This document shows, one piece after another, positions 32,101 through 42,300 of a stretch of DNA of 64,000 bases. Both the position numbers and the translations under genes were made by a program. The notes below the pieces were generated by a model. It ran no database searches. It saw only the letters and a list, made by a program, of their open reading frames with translations, and was not told the DNA's origin. Location of the stretch: positions 1-64,000 of IMG/VR virus record IMGVR_UViG_3300040801_000976, one strand, 5' to 3'. This stretch comes from a virus. Position 1 is the stretch's first letter. Each line of letters begins with the position of its first letter.

Positions 32101-35100
32101 GGAAAAACCTATATACATTAAGGGTGGGGATAATACCATCAATGAGTCCGAAGACATCATAATGGATACGTCATCTGTTTATGAGTTTACTTTTAGTGTT
32201 GATGCAGATACCTGGGTATATAATAAAACTAGTAGTTCCGCGTCAATTATAGAAGAGAAAAGTACTAGCTTTACTATAGGTTCAACTACTAAGTCAGGAA
32301 CTTTATTTGTTGTATCTAATGATGCTGACGTAACCCTGTCTAATCCAACTAATTTTCCTGACGGATTTAAGGTAAACATTTATAATTCAGACGGATCAGA
32401 TATAGATGTATTTCCATACGGATCAGATGTGATAAAACTATATGGTAAGTATGATTCGATAGAACTTACTAAGTTAGGCAGCACTTATATTATAAGCGGT
32501 ACGGGTTCACCCATAGATTCCGAGCACGTAATTTCTTACGGAAGTCCTTTATCAACCTGGGATTTTTCATTTAGTTCGGCAGCTGTTATTACTCTCACAG
32601 GTAATACAGAATTGAATCTAACAGGGGTGCAGGGCGGTGATACAGGTATTTTACGCGTGGTACAAGATTCCACGGGAGGTCATACACTAACCTTACCATC
32701 AAATAGCCAAACATATGGAATAGATAGTTTAGATATGTCGCCCGGATCCGTGGTTATATTATCTTTTTACTACGATGGAACAACATTAAACTGGACTGCT
32801 ACCTCAACAGGTTCTCTTAATTTTAATATAGAGGATTTGTTAAATGTAATAGTAACTGAGCCGCTAAACGGTGAAGTATTAACATTTAATGGCGTAAGCT
32901 GGGTTAATGCTGAACCAACAACAGGTGCAGTTGATTTTCTAAGTTTGTCTGATGTTACACCAACTACTTATACAGATAACGCGGGTAAACTTGTGGCTGT
33001 AAATTCTACACCCGATGCCTTGGAATTTGTAGATACCGTTGATTACACACTTGCAACAGGTACAGCAAACAACGATAAATTAGCTACACAAGGTTATGTG
33101 GATGATAATGTGAGTGCAGGATCACCATCATTTGGAAGTGATAATCAGATTCCATACATAAATTCATCTGGAGATGATTTTGACTATTCAAGTCAATTAA
33201 CATTTGATGGAACAAATTTAACAGTAAATGGTAATATTACTGGTGGTGCTTTTATTAAACCCGGGGGTCTTTCAACACAATTTTTAAAAGCAAACGGTAC
33301 GTTAGATTCTACTACATATCAAGATATAACTGAGAAAGGTGCAAGTAATGGTTATGCATCATTAGATTCAGCGGGTAAAGTCCCAATAACACAATTACCT
33401 TCATCTATTATGGAGTATAAAGGAGTTTGGGATGCAAGTACTAATACACCAACTTTAACAGACGGTGTAGGAAATACTGGTGATACATATAGAGTATCTG
33501 TTGCTGGAACACAAAATTTAGGTAGTGGAAATATATCATTTGAAGTTGGGGATTATGTTATTTATAATGGTACAGAATGGGAAAAGTCAGATACCACAGA
33601 TGCAGTCGCTTCAGTTAATGGTCAAACTGGTATAGTATCATTAGATTTAGCGGATATAGGCGAAAGCTATGCGAGCATTAATTATTGGACGTTGGGGAGT
33701 GGGCAGGTTAGCTATTTGGGCAACGTAGGTATAGGTACTGATTCGCCTACAAATACACTTGCTGTTCAAAGTAATATGGACTTTATGTATAACAATAGCA
33801 GGAGAATGACAGTAGGTTTTGATGGTTCTACTGGCTATGGGTTAATTGAAGGGCTTGATACATTAAATGGTGTTCGGATTGGAACTGACACAAATAATAA
33901 TATGTTTGTTGTTAAATTTGACGGCAATGTAGGTGTAGGCACTATTTTACCTTTAGTAAAATTTGAAGTCTTAGATAATACCGGATATGCAAAAACAATT
34001 TCAGATGGTGGGTGGAATGTAAAGAGGGATGTAGTAGGTAGTGGCAGCTCTATATTTTTATTATTAAACGGGAATGATGAATTAGCTCTTTCAGTAAGGG
34101 GAAATAAAGATTCTATTTTTTATGGCAACGTAGGCATTGGTAATGATTCACCTGCTTACAAATTAGATGTAAACGGTACTGGTAGGTTTACGGGTGACTT
34201 GCGTTCGGACGGTGTTATCCAATCGTCAGCTTATTTTAAAAGTGCAGGTACTACTGCTGTGGTTGGTACAAATGCCGATGGTGAAGTTAGATTAAGGCCA
34301 AGCGGTCATTTATCTACAATTGCCCAAAGTACATTTACAACCAGTTTAGCTACAATAGGAACTGATGCTTATTTTACTGGCAACGTAGGTATAGGTACTG
34401 ATACTCCCAGTGCTAAATTACATATCACAGGCGATATATTTTCAGATGTTATTAACGACGTGCAATTCAGAGGGCCTAACAATTGGTTTACAATAAGTAA
34501 CCAAAGTGGTTATAGTTACTTGTCTTGGTTTGGGTATTTCGATGGTACGAATTGGCGCGGTACACATCCTACTTTAGGTTCATCGAGAATACGTGGTGTA
34601 GGTGGTGATATTAGATTTTCAACAGCATCTAATAATGGTGATGAAGGAATATTAACGTATACTGATAAATTAGTCATTAACGAAAACGGTAACGTAGGTA
34701 TTGGTAATGATTCACCTGCTTACAAATTAGACGTAAACGGTACTGGGAGGTTTACTGATACTGTATTAGGCAAAACAGAAGCCCTATCAGACAATTCAAC
34801 GAAATTAGCTACCACAGCCTTTGTTAAAGGACAGGGGTACACTACACATGATGCAGTAACTGTAACAGATAGCAGTGAGATTGATTTTACTTTAACAGGT
34901 CAAAATATAACAGCTTCACTTAAACCAGGAAGTATTGATGAATCAAAGCTCGATATAAGTGTAAATGCAAGCTTAGATTTGGCTGATAGTGCAGTTCAGC
35001 CCGGAGATTTGGCTGACGTAGCAACAAGTGGTTCTTATGATGATTTAACAGATAAACCATTAAGTCAAACAAGTATAGCAAGTGCAACATCAATAACACC

Positions 35101-35377
35101 AACAGGTGGTTCAAGGGAAAATGAGCACTACGTAACCACATTGGCGGCTAATTTAACTATTAACGCACCAAGCGGAACAGCTGCAAATGGCAATAATTTA
35201 ATGATAAGAATACAAGATAACGGAACATCACGAACATTAACATGGAACGCTATTTATGAAGTTGTTGGAACTACATTACCAACAAGTACAACGGCAGGTA
35301 AAAAAATGTACATAGGCTGTATTTATAATTCAACGGATAGTAAGTGGGATGTTGTATCAGTAATCGAGGAGGTATAA
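29111..35377 (+). CDS. 2088-residue repetitive tail fibre
   Basis: Beta-rich protein with repeated modules: three copies of a roughly 120-residue unit marked by 'G(D/N)(S/A)LFW(N/D)' and '(S/A)(E)SKYTPQ' (about residues 770-1150), then from about residue 1270 repeats of 'GNVGIG(T/N)DSP', a motif common in tail fibres of Bacteroidota phages. C-terminal 150 residues (NASLDLADSAVQPGDLADVA, then LTINAPSGTAANGNNLMIRIQDNG) look like a needle/tip domain. No intramolecular chaperone recognised. Codon use in the 3' third (from about 32.9 kb) looks different, suggesting exchange. The stop overlaps the next start. Confidence 0.7.
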   Translation: MAITSPQGYNIQAQAPIDDRFVRNTIAERNLLSLATRYEGLTMYVLDDGAGKARNYQLVGGITNDDWQELQGGGAISEDAARTQDILIFDGEEYSPFEAPVMYEDVDLTDLTTICLGLSVTDFNIDAFVGINKETGSASLEIGSSGSSDMLAIYAEGETVPSLNIRNDNTIYGLNSTGATAKIFDDANLYVSKWYDPTGNSSIELTDGGGMLSNISSISTNTPIDLSIEPVATQDVSIITLSSIANDGFDGSVTPQSVVKSYLDLTALSGSSHELDIFRLFEADVLEGVGDHGELQAFYANKGSVVLDEGTLMLGDPSEQRNNSYISIQDSQDMDYFCYMRRSDGGSALILDSEGRSNFGNHMVVSGEVQSNFTRTSLVNGCRKDAPLPGEEGYFAYIGLISQVTKSATWKIEYALSNSTTMGAFIVNVRPGQEPNAVNVLYPGTTEYGKIPELFLVDTVDPSDKVSIYIRTNWPSSYMSYNVSIYTDLAGVRAYVTDRPEMYAVQNVAALPAGTVYTAITSSESYWDMDVNGNITNNNSGYLNLSGNIYFDDLLSFIADGDTAELTHVPSENLSLYWDTNGNLGINTNSIVSGENVSIAGDAGISSLVRVGTSIAEAAQVLAYDSTENKYLPKHLFTQSSISLPTGTGSIVGSVLQEELEVTDYFEDVIIITGPTSATGYDSVECYIPNSVLPGHKTTLYLTANSSVVPIYVKALGTGGKINDSSNGFRLPLRSLVTFVCMGSNEWVAEMSSVAYVPENTILTGDSLFWNDSESKYTPQKSSKSTLIDLADSTETGVNNTTVLSSSGVLFDMLSIADTTTPGDFASLVVQLPISPTDGYKISLKLSGVVSGTPIVIQGGTESLDVSDITMVEDYIYEFVYSSTASSWIAQIPYSTDAESFPSSTEGNALFWDVAESKYTPQTAVGSYELETLTASGVIETDINKITLSRSNILSDLAIITDNVNSSESGYSSFNFNLPSSPIDGYKISLKLVSSTSEKPIYIKGGDNTINESEDIIMDTSSVYEFTFSVDADTWVYNKTSSSASIIEEKSTSFTIGSTTKSGTLFVVSNDADVTLSNPTNFPDGFKVNIYNSDGSDIDVFPYGSDVIKLYGKYDSIELTKLGSTYIISGTGSPIDSEHVISYGSPLSTWDFSFSSAAVITLTGNTELNLTGVQGGDTGILRVVQDSTGGHTLTLPSNSQTYGIDSLDMSPGSVVILSFYYDGTTLNWTATSTGSLNFNIEDLLNVIVTEPLNGEVLTFNGVSWVNAEPTTGAVDFLSLSDVTPTTYTDNAGKLVAVNSTPDALEFVDTVDYTLATGTANNDKLATQGYVDDNVSAGSPSFGSDNQIPYINSSGDDFDYSSQLTFDGTNLTVNGNITGGAFIKPGGLSTQFLKANGTLDSTTYQDITEKGASNGYASLDSAGKVPITQLPSSIMEYKGVWDASTNTPTLTDGVGNTGDTYRVSVAGTQNLGSGNISFEVGDYVIYNGTEWEKSDTTDAVASVNGQTGIVSLDLADIGESYASINYWTLGSGQVSYLGNVGIGTDSPTNTLAVQSNMDFMYNNSRRMTVGFDGSTGYGLIEGLDTLNGVRIGTDTNNNMFVVKFDGNVGVGTILPLVKFEVLDNTGYAKTISDGGWNVKRDVVGSGSSIFLLLNGNDELALSVRGNKDSIFYGNVGIGNDSPAYKLDVNGTGRFTGDLRSDGVIQSSAYFKSAGTTAVVGTNADGEVRLRPSGHLSTIAQSTFTTSLATIGTDAYFTGNVGIGTDTPSAKLHITGDIFSDVINDVQFRGPNNWFTISNQSGYSYLSWFGYFDGTNWRGTHPTLGSSRIRGVGGDIRFSTASNNGDEGILTYTDKLVINENGNVGIGNDSPAYKLDVNGTGRFTDTVLGKTEALSDNSTKLATTAFVKGQGYTTHDAVTVTDSSEIDFTLTGQNITASLKPGSIDESKLDISVNASLDLADSAVQPGDLADVATSGSYDDLTDKPLSQTSIASATSITPTGGSRENEHYVTTLAANLTINAPSGTAANGNNLMIRIQDNGTSRTLTWNAIYEVVGTTLPTSTTAGKKMYIGCIYNSTDSKWDVVSVIEEV
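34124..34191 (+). repeat. 68-base repeat in fibre gene, copy 1
   Basis: Almost identical to 34688-34755 (three or four differences by eye). Encodes GNVGIGNDSPAYKLDVNGTG and nearby residues. Such near-identical in-frame repeats can recombine to change fibre length. Confidence 0.65.
34688..34755 (+). repeat. 68-base repeat in fibre gene, copy 2
   Basis: Second copy of the sequence at 34124-34191, in the same frame, 564 bases downstream. Confidence 0.65.
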
Positions 35378-36306
35378 TGAAGAATTTGCAATTATTGATG
35401 ATGAATAAAAGTACTGATGTATTTGAACTCAAATCGCATGTATATTTATCAAATTCAATATCTACATATATAGATGAAGATTTTATTATTGTTGGAACGT
35501 CTAATTCTATTAGAACTTATACTTATAACACCTCTGGATCAGTGACATTTGTTGATTCTCAGAGTATATCTGGAGGATGTTACAAAATCGTAAGAGATGG
35601 TAATTATATTATAACCGCCTGTTTCTCTGGAGGAATAAGACTTTATACAATAGATGCTTCAGGGAATTTAACATTTCAAGATTCTGATAATATATCCAAT
35701 GGTACATATTGGTCTTTATGGACAGATTCTTCTTATATTTATTGTGTTGGACAATTAAATAGCAGGGGAATAATCACATATTCTATAGATGGTAGTGATA
35801 ATTTAGTTTATGAAAGTAGGTTAGATATAAACCTCACGTACACGGATATTGTTGGTGATTCTGGATATTTATATACTACTGTATATACATCTGGGGGACA
35901 AGTATGTTCATATGATGGATCTGGTACTGTTTCATATGAAAGCGCAGTATCTGACGGAGGGAGTTATGTAGAAGTGTGTTTAGCTGGAAATTTTGTAATA
36001 TTTGCAAGTAGTAATTATTTATTATCATATTCAAAAAGTAGTGGAGCTTTAACATTAGAAGACAATTCTATAACTGGGAGTTATTCTTGTGTAACTTATG
36101 AAAATTCAAAAATATTTACAAGTAAATCAGATACTGTAGATAAAATCCAATCATATAGTATTGATATAAATGGAGATTTAACATTAATTCATTCACAAGA
36201 TATTCCTGAAACAAGCAGTTCTTTTACTGCTATTGAAGCATATGGAGATTTTATTTCATGTGTAGACAATGGAAGTGGTTTATATTTATATAAGTATAAT
36301 GGTTGA
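35377..36306 (+). CDS. 309-residue beta-propeller-like protein
   Basis: MKNLQLLMMNKSTDVFELKSHVYLSNSI followed by six or seven repeats of about 40 residues: 'IVGTSNSIRTYTYNTSGSVTF', 'IITACFSGGIRLYTIDASGN', 'IYCVGQLNSRGIITYSIDGSD', 'VIFASSNYLLSYSKSSGA' and so on, each a four-stranded blade with 'Y.id.sG.l....'. Position between fibre genes suggests a fibre-tip or receptor-binding role. The start overlaps the stop of the previous gene by one base (TAATG). Confidence 0.6.
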   Translation: MKNLQLLMMNKSTDVFELKSHVYLSNSISTYIDEDFIIVGTSNSIRTYTYNTSGSVTFVDSQSISGGCYKIVRDGNYIITACFSGGIRLYTIDASGNLTFQDSDNISNGTYWSLWTDSSYIYCVGQLNSRGIITYSIDGSDNLVYESRLDINLTYTDIVGDSGYLYTTVYTSGGQVCSYDGSGTVSYESAVSDGGSYVEVCLAGNFVIFASSNYLLSYSKSSGALTLEDNSITGSYSCVTYENSKIFTSKSDTVDKIQSYSIDINGDLTLIHSQDIPETSSSFTAIEAYGDFISCVDNGSGLYLYKYNG

Positions 36307-36360
36307 AATATAATAGATAATGATGATTCAAATATATAATAAAATTAAATATAAAACAAC

Positions 36361-37104
36361 ATGCCAATAATAAAACTACCAACAGGGATATTGAAAATAA
36401 GTGGATCTGCTATTAAAGTACCTGAACCAATACCAGAAGGCTTAGGCTACGGATTACTTTATAACTGGTATACTGTTGAAGGTAACGCCTCAAACCTCAT
36501 AACAGATTTACACGTTCCGAGCGATACTGAATGGACTACTTTAGAAACATATTTAGGTGGTTCGAGCGTGGCTGGAGGTAAACTAAAACAAACTGGTACG
36601 TTAGAAGCTGGTACTGGGTTGTGGTATGACCCAAATACAGGGGCCACTGATGAAGTTAATTTTACAGCCCTTCCGGGAAGCACTAGGGATAGTAATGATG
36701 GAGCGTTCTACGATGATGGTACTGATGCTTGGTTTTGGACAACTACAGAAGGAAGATTTGAAAGAGCTTTTTATTATAATATTAATTATTCTGATAGTTT
36801 TTTATTCGTAACTGATATTAATTATAGATTTGGGTGTAGTGTCCGTTGCCTCCGCACCCTAACAGCGCAAGAACAAATAGATTTTGCAGACGGTGATGTA
36901 GTTGAAACTAAAACAGATTATGATGGTAACAGCTACGATGTAGTAAGGATAGGTACACAAGGCTGGAGTGTTGGTAGCTTAAAAACTACACATTATTTGG
37001 ACGGCACAGCCCTAACAAAAGTAACAGATAATACAACTTGGTCTAACGCCGGAACAGGTGATGCTTATTATTGTGCTTATGATAACGATGAAGGTAATGT
37101 ATAA
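36361..37104 (+). CDS. FISUMP-domain protein (C-type-lectin-like)
   Basis: 247 residues. 'GYGLLYNWYTV', 'LHVPSDTEWTTLETYLGG', 'FTALPGSTRDSNDG', 'WFWTTTEG', 'YRFGCSVRCLR', followed by a second segment 'DYDGNSYDVVRIGTQGWS', 'LKTTHYLDGTALTKVTDN', 'WSNAGTGDAYYCAYDNDEGNV'. This is the Fibrobacter succinogenes major paralogous (FISUMP) domain, related in fold to C-type lectins, with one and a half units. In phage it would display a ligand-binding surface. The C-terminal end is short, so the second unit is truncated. Confidence 0.75.
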   Translation: MPIIKLPTGILKISGSAIKVPEPIPEGLGYGLLYNWYTVEGNASNLITDLHVPSDTEWTTLETYLGGSSVAGGKLKQTGTLEAGTGLWYDPNTGATDEVNFTALPGSTRDSNDGAFYDDGTDAWFWTTTEGRFERAFYYNINYSDSFLFVTDINYRFGCSVRCLRTLTAQEQIDFADGDVVETKTDYDGNSYDVVRIGTQGWSVGSLKTTHYLDGTALTKVTDNTTWSNAGTGDAYYCAYDNDEGNV

Positions 37105-37113
37105 TACTATTAT

Positions 37114-39123
37114 ATGAAACTAGTAAAAGTTTACAAGAAAAATAATGCTGTCTTAATAGAACAAGATGGTAAAGATACCATATACATAAATCCCGACGAC
37201 GCGAGACTTTTGGTGTCTAAGGGGTTCTTAATGATACATGATGGTCAGTCAGGTAAGAGTTTTGAGTTAGGTCCTTATACCAACATCAGGACGGAAGCTA
37301 ATTCTGCATTCTCTTCTTACGACCAGTGCTTTGATTACTTAGTGTCTTCATTAGAGACAGCGGGCGCTATCACCTTAGACTCTGGAAGAATAACTGTACA
37401 AAACCCTCTACCCTCAGACGGCGATTCGATTTATGCTAAAGATATAGATGTAGCTAATAGTACGGTTACGGGGTGGGTAGATGATTTGGATGCGGAAGTA
37501 AGTAATAATGTGTTAATACCATTCACGGACTTACATACTACTGTTAAGAATACAAGTTCCAGTAATCCTAAGACGCTATTAATTCATTTTAACAGAAGTA
37601 TTAATGCGCATCAGGTTGGTTTAGGTTGTTATGACGATACGTACAACTTTTCAAACATAGTGGTAAAACTATTAGGTAGTTCTGGTACAGTTCGGTATGT
37701 AAAAGATTTATCGTCCGACAATACTAAGTATAATAGTACTAACATACAATTCGAGCCACAACTCTTTAATGCATTGTTACTGGAGTTTCATACTACGGAT
37801 CCAGTTGCTATATCAAACATCACTGTACAAAAAGCAGAGGTGGTTGAAGCTACACTTAAGGGATGTACCGATGCAGGAGATACAGAATTTGTTAAAACTT
37901 CTATACTAGGTAATTTACGCGTTGCATTGGCAGAATATCAAGGTGATGCTTTCGGTAGGTTACGTGTATCCGAACCATATACGATAGCGGACCATACCAT
38001 GGTTTATGAGGATGCAGTAAGTCTTTTCTGGAGTAACAGAGCTGAAGGTGTGGGGTCATTGATTACTTGGGATAAAGCTACATCCAAACAAACATTATCA
38101 GTAACCAGCAATGGTGAATGGGCTGCTAGTCAAACTAAACAGAGATTCACTTACCAGAGTGGTAAAAGCCATGAATTGTTGGTAACTGGTATATTTTCAC
38201 CGGAAGTTGATGTAGAAAAGTACGTTGGTTACTGTGATTTAGATAATTATAATGCACCTGTTATAGACGGCAACATTAAGAACGGCATAGCTATGTGTTC
38301 CAAAGAGGCTGGCGTGTATTTCCAGATATACAATAATGGCGTACTGGTCGAGGAGGTCGAAAGGGCTAACTGGAATTTCGATAAGTTGGACGGTAATGGG
38401 CCTTCTGGCATGACATTAAATATGTTATATGGTCAGATTGTTTTTATGGATCTGGAATGGTTAGGTTTAGGAACTGTACGCGCAGGGTTTGCTTTAAATG
38501 GAACTATTATAAATTGTCATCTATTTCATCACGCGAACGTACTGTCCCAAGATGTATATATGCGCACCGCTAACCTACCCATAATGTATATGATAAAATC
38601 CACGGGCGGTTCTGGTAGTATGAAGCAGATTTGTAATACAGTTATATCAGAGGGTGGTTTTAATCCTGAAGGAAACAAGCCATCTATAGTGAGTAACGGA
38701 GCTATTAGTGTTTTATCTGGCGACGAGGAATTAGTTTTAGGTATAAGGTTAAAAGAAGCTTCCTTCGACGCAACAGTTATACCTCTGGCAGTAAAGATAA
38801 TTAACTTACTTGATGCTTCCGGAGAAGTGACGTTAGGTTTTAATCCTACGTACACGGGCACTGTGACATGGACCGATTTACCAACTTCTAGCATACAAGT
38901 GGCTTATAATAATAATAATGAAGTAACGGACAGAGGTTTAATACAGTTCGCTGATTTTGTTGGAGCTTCAAAACAAAGCACGGGAACTATATCAGGTCAG
39001 GTAGCCTCTTCCGTGAAGATAGGTAAAGACCTGTATGGTAATTACGATGAATTATGGGTTATGTTTAAAGCTGATGGCGATTCTAGTGTAAAAGGTATAC
39101 TTGAAATTAAAGATTTATTATAA
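37114..39123 (+). CDS. 669-residue structural protein, likely baseplate or fibre
   Basis: MKLVKVYKKNNAVLIEQDGKDTIYINPDD then a region with 'GRLRVSEPYTIADHTMVYED', 'GVGSLITWDKATSKQTLSV', 'VYFQIYNNGVLVEEVERANW' and 'LGLGTVRAGFALNG'. This 'FGRLRVSEP.T..D....YD......W' block is known to me from phage virion proteins of several groups, sometimes near the tail tip. Beta-rich throughout. No catalytic motif seen. Confidence 0.6.
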   Translation: MKLVKVYKKNNAVLIEQDGKDTIYINPDDARLLVSKGFLMIHDGQSGKSFELGPYTNIRTEANSAFSSYDQCFDYLVSSLETAGAITLDSGRITVQNPLPSDGDSIYAKDIDVANSTVTGWVDDLDAEVSNNVLIPFTDLHTTVKNTSSSNPKTLLIHFNRSINAHQVGLGCYDDTYNFSNIVVKLLGSSGTVRYVKDLSSDNTKYNSTNIQFEPQLFNALLLEFHTTDPVAISNITVQKAEVVEATLKGCTDAGDTEFVKTSILGNLRVALAEYQGDAFGRLRVSEPYTIADHTMVYEDAVSLFWSNRAEGVGSLITWDKATSKQTLSVTSNGEWAASQTKQRFTYQSGKSHELLVTGIFSPEVDVEKYVGYCDLDNYNAPVIDGNIKNGIAMCSKEAGVYFQIYNNGVLVEEVERANWNFDKLDGNGPSGMTLNMLYGQIVFMDLEWLGLGTVRAGFALNGTIINCHLFHHANVLSQDVYMRTANLPIMYMIKSTGGSGSMKQICNTVISEGGFNPEGNKPSIVSNGAISVLSGDEELVLGIRLKEASFDATVIPLAVKIINLLDASGEVTLGFNPTYTGTVTWTDLPTSSIQVAYNNNNEVTDRGLIQFADFVGASKQSTGTISGQVASSVKIGKDLYGNYDELWVMFKADGDSSVKGILEIKDLL

Positions 39124-39130
39124 GATACGT

Positions 39131-39298
39131 ATGAAAGAAACTATAAAAAAGATAAAAAAGTTAAGAATATTACTTAGAGATAAAAGTTTTCGTAAATGGT
39201 TATTTATAATCTTAACTTTTTTTACTATAATACTTAGAGAGGTAGAGATAGTACCATTTTTATACCTGGCCTCTGTTATTTATCTACTTAAAGATTAA
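39131..39298 (+). CDS. 55-residue two-helix membrane protein
   Basis: MKETIKKIKKLRILLRDKSFRKWLFIILTFFTIILREVEIVPFLYLASVIYLLKD. Basic N-terminus and two hydrophobic stretches (about 23-34 and 40-53). It could be a second holin-like protein. Its coding sequence contains late promoter copy 3. The ATG at 39131 is chosen because the earlier in-frame start overlaps the previous gene. Confidence 0.4.
   Translation: MKETIKKIKKLRILLRDKSFRKWLFIILTFFTIILREVEIVPFLYLASVIYLLKD
39221..39233 (+). promoter_or_regulatory. Late promoter copy 3, TTTACTATAATAC
   Basis: Identical 13-mer, located inside the small membrane-protein gene and 77 bases before the LRR fibre gene. Confidence 0.6.
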
Positions 39299-39309
39299 TA
39301 CTTATATAC

Positions 39310-42300
39310 ATGAGATCTAGTAACAATAAAAAGTTTTTATTCAACTCACTTCCTGGTAAGAGAAGTTACGGAGGTATTATATTTTATACCACGCGTTATG
39401 GGGAGTTTAATCCGACAGCTGTAACTAATGACGGAACTTCTGTGACTTGGTCTGTTTCTGGCTATGAGCCCCAAACAACCAACACACCGTCCTTTACTCT
39501 AGGAGCTGGGTTAAAAACTGTAACTCTAATACCTAATACACCGGAAAGTCTTATAGAGTTAGATCTGTCTAATCAAGCTATTTTAAAGGGATTTAGTATA
39601 AGATCGGCTCCAAACCTAGAAAACCTATACTTAAATAATAATATCGATCTAACATCAGTATCTGTAAATATTCAGGGCGATGTAGGTGTGAAAGTATATC
39701 TGGCTAATTCCGGCATTCTTTCTTTTTATAATCTAGGTAATTTACGCGGTTTGGATATTAGTAATACACCTATAACATCGCTTTCTTCTTTGGTATCTGG
39801 TACCGAGGGTGCTTTTTTTAAGGCGCAAAATGTACAATCTATCACTAACGTAGATCTCAGTAATTATGTAGTAACGGAGTTGTTGAACCTTCAGGATAGT
39901 TCTATAGTTAATCTTACCGGCCTCTCTTTTATAGATGGTGATCCGGACTATCTCACTGAATTTCGATTGAAAAACTCGGTGCTTAGTACTACTTTACCAC
40001 CATTGAGTGTCACGCTTGCACTAGATCTAGAAAATACGGGTATTAAAGACGTTACCTTTCTTTATTTGGACACAGCTTCTACGTCAGGTCCATATAACAC
40101 TGATTACGTATCATTTAAGGATAATGATCTATCGTCAGCTGAAGTAAATACTATATTAAATAAGTTAACAACAGAAAACATAGAAAATGCCACTATAGAT
40201 GTAAGTGGTATTAATTCAGTACTTGATGGTGATGCGGGTGGATTAGATGGATGGGCATTGGTAAACTCTTTAGAAGCTAGAGGTAATACTGTGCTGTTTA
40301 ATTATAACGCAGCTTCTTTGTATTCGGGCACGACGGGTAATTTACGTATGACTGTTTATACCACTGATACCTCTGATGTACGAGTAAATATAAATGGTAC
40401 TTATGTCCAGACAATAAGCGGCGGTACAGTTTTATCTGTAGAAGAAGGTGATTTTATAGAGTTTATACCCGAACGATTAAACTACTTCACGGGCCTATAC
40501 CATAACGCTGGGTTAGATGCCGGAGCAATAAGAGGTACTTTAGATATATCGAATACCTACATAAATGAAGTAGTGTTACCAGAGCCTCTACCTAACTTAA
40601 ATAGTGTAAACTTATCTTCCCAATCAACACAGCAGTTAATATTTACCTCAGATCTCGGTGCTATGTATAACATTAGTGCGGATACTGCGGGAAGAGTATC
40701 AGCTATTATGACGATATCCAACGCATCTAGATTAAATAATATTGATTTTGGTGAAGTACCAACTCAAATAGATTTTTTAAATATACCCAACCTACAGTCC
40801 ATTACAAACCTACATCTTTTTAATAGTTTGGTAATGACCGACGTACCTTTATCTGCCGGACTAACTGTTACATCAGGAACAGACATTGATTTCTCAATCA
40901 ACAATAGTTTGTTATCTTCCCTTGATTTATCTGATGTAACGCTAAATTCTCTAGAGTTAAGTGATAATTTATCATTAAGTACTTTAGTTGTACCAAGCGG
41001 TACCTATAACGTTGACATAGATAACTGTGAGGCTCTAGTATCAGCGGATTTTTCCGGTGTACAAGTAGTCTCCTTATTTAGGTTCACGGATGGTACTGCT
41101 CCTAGTCTAACATTACCATCAGTAATCGCAGATGCTTCGGAAATTCATTTAGAGAATAACTCTTTTAGCCCTGCTGCTGTAAATAATTATCTGCAACAAC
41201 TAGATGCAACTGGTATATCAAGCGGAACCATTTACTTAAATGGTACTAACGATGTAGCAGATACTGTATCCGGTGGTATAGATGGTATACTGTATAAAGA
41301 AAATTTGGAATCTAGAGGTAATACTGTTTATTGTGATGTAGCACCAGAGACTCTTAGTTTTACAACTGTAAAGAACGGAGAGGTATTATTAGATATTACA
41401 CCGTCTGTATCATGGTCAACGGATAAGGGTCATAGCGGCGTTGGTAATCCTTCGTTCACAAACGATGGTACTGCAACCGTTATTACATTAAATGTAGTCG
41501 ACTTAGAGGATATATTGAGTCTTCAATTCGCGAATCAAGGATTGGTTGGTAGTGTTGACCTTTCTGGTCTTACTAACCTGAGCGTTTTGGATTTATCGGG
41601 TAACGCAATAACTTCGGTTCTAAACCTGGAAACTACGTCGCTAGAGTCGTTGACGTTAGATAATACATCAATAATCTCACTAGATTTATCGTCTTGTTCT
41701 AATTCGGTAGAACCTGTTACACTAATAAGTTTGGTAGATATTCCTAGTCTAACCTCCCTGCAACTATTTTCGGGTGCCGTACAGGAGGTACAGGATTTAT
41801 CAATACAAGATACAGGTATTAATTCCATAGACTTATCATTTGTAGATATAGTTTTACGAGTATCAATTACTGGCGGAAGTGTAACATCTATAACGGAGTT
41901 GACCGCGTCTGCTATGATTGAATCGTGCGAAGTAGATTCTACGTCTATTACCTCGTTGAACCTAAATGGTTTAACATCTGATTATATAAAGATAACCAAT
42001 AATGACACTTTGTCGAGTGTGACGGGATTTCCTTCAGGTGTAAGGATGATAGATGGTTTGGATATCTACAATAACAATTTAACGTCTGTTCTTGATTTAA
42101 ACAATGTACAGATCTCAGACCATGTAGATTTCAGCAACAACACGTTATTGACCGGTATAACAAATCTAAGAGGTTATTTGACAACCAGTCCTATATCTAT
42201 AAACGGAGATAATTGTTCGTCATTAACCACACTTAACTTAGTAGATGTCACGTTAACAGGTACATTATCGTTACAAAATACGACCTCACTAACTACTTTA

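Noticed and set aside
36361-37104. Diversity-generating retroelement variable gene
   Set aside because: No template repeat or reverse transcriptase seen in the window; only the fold is suggestive.
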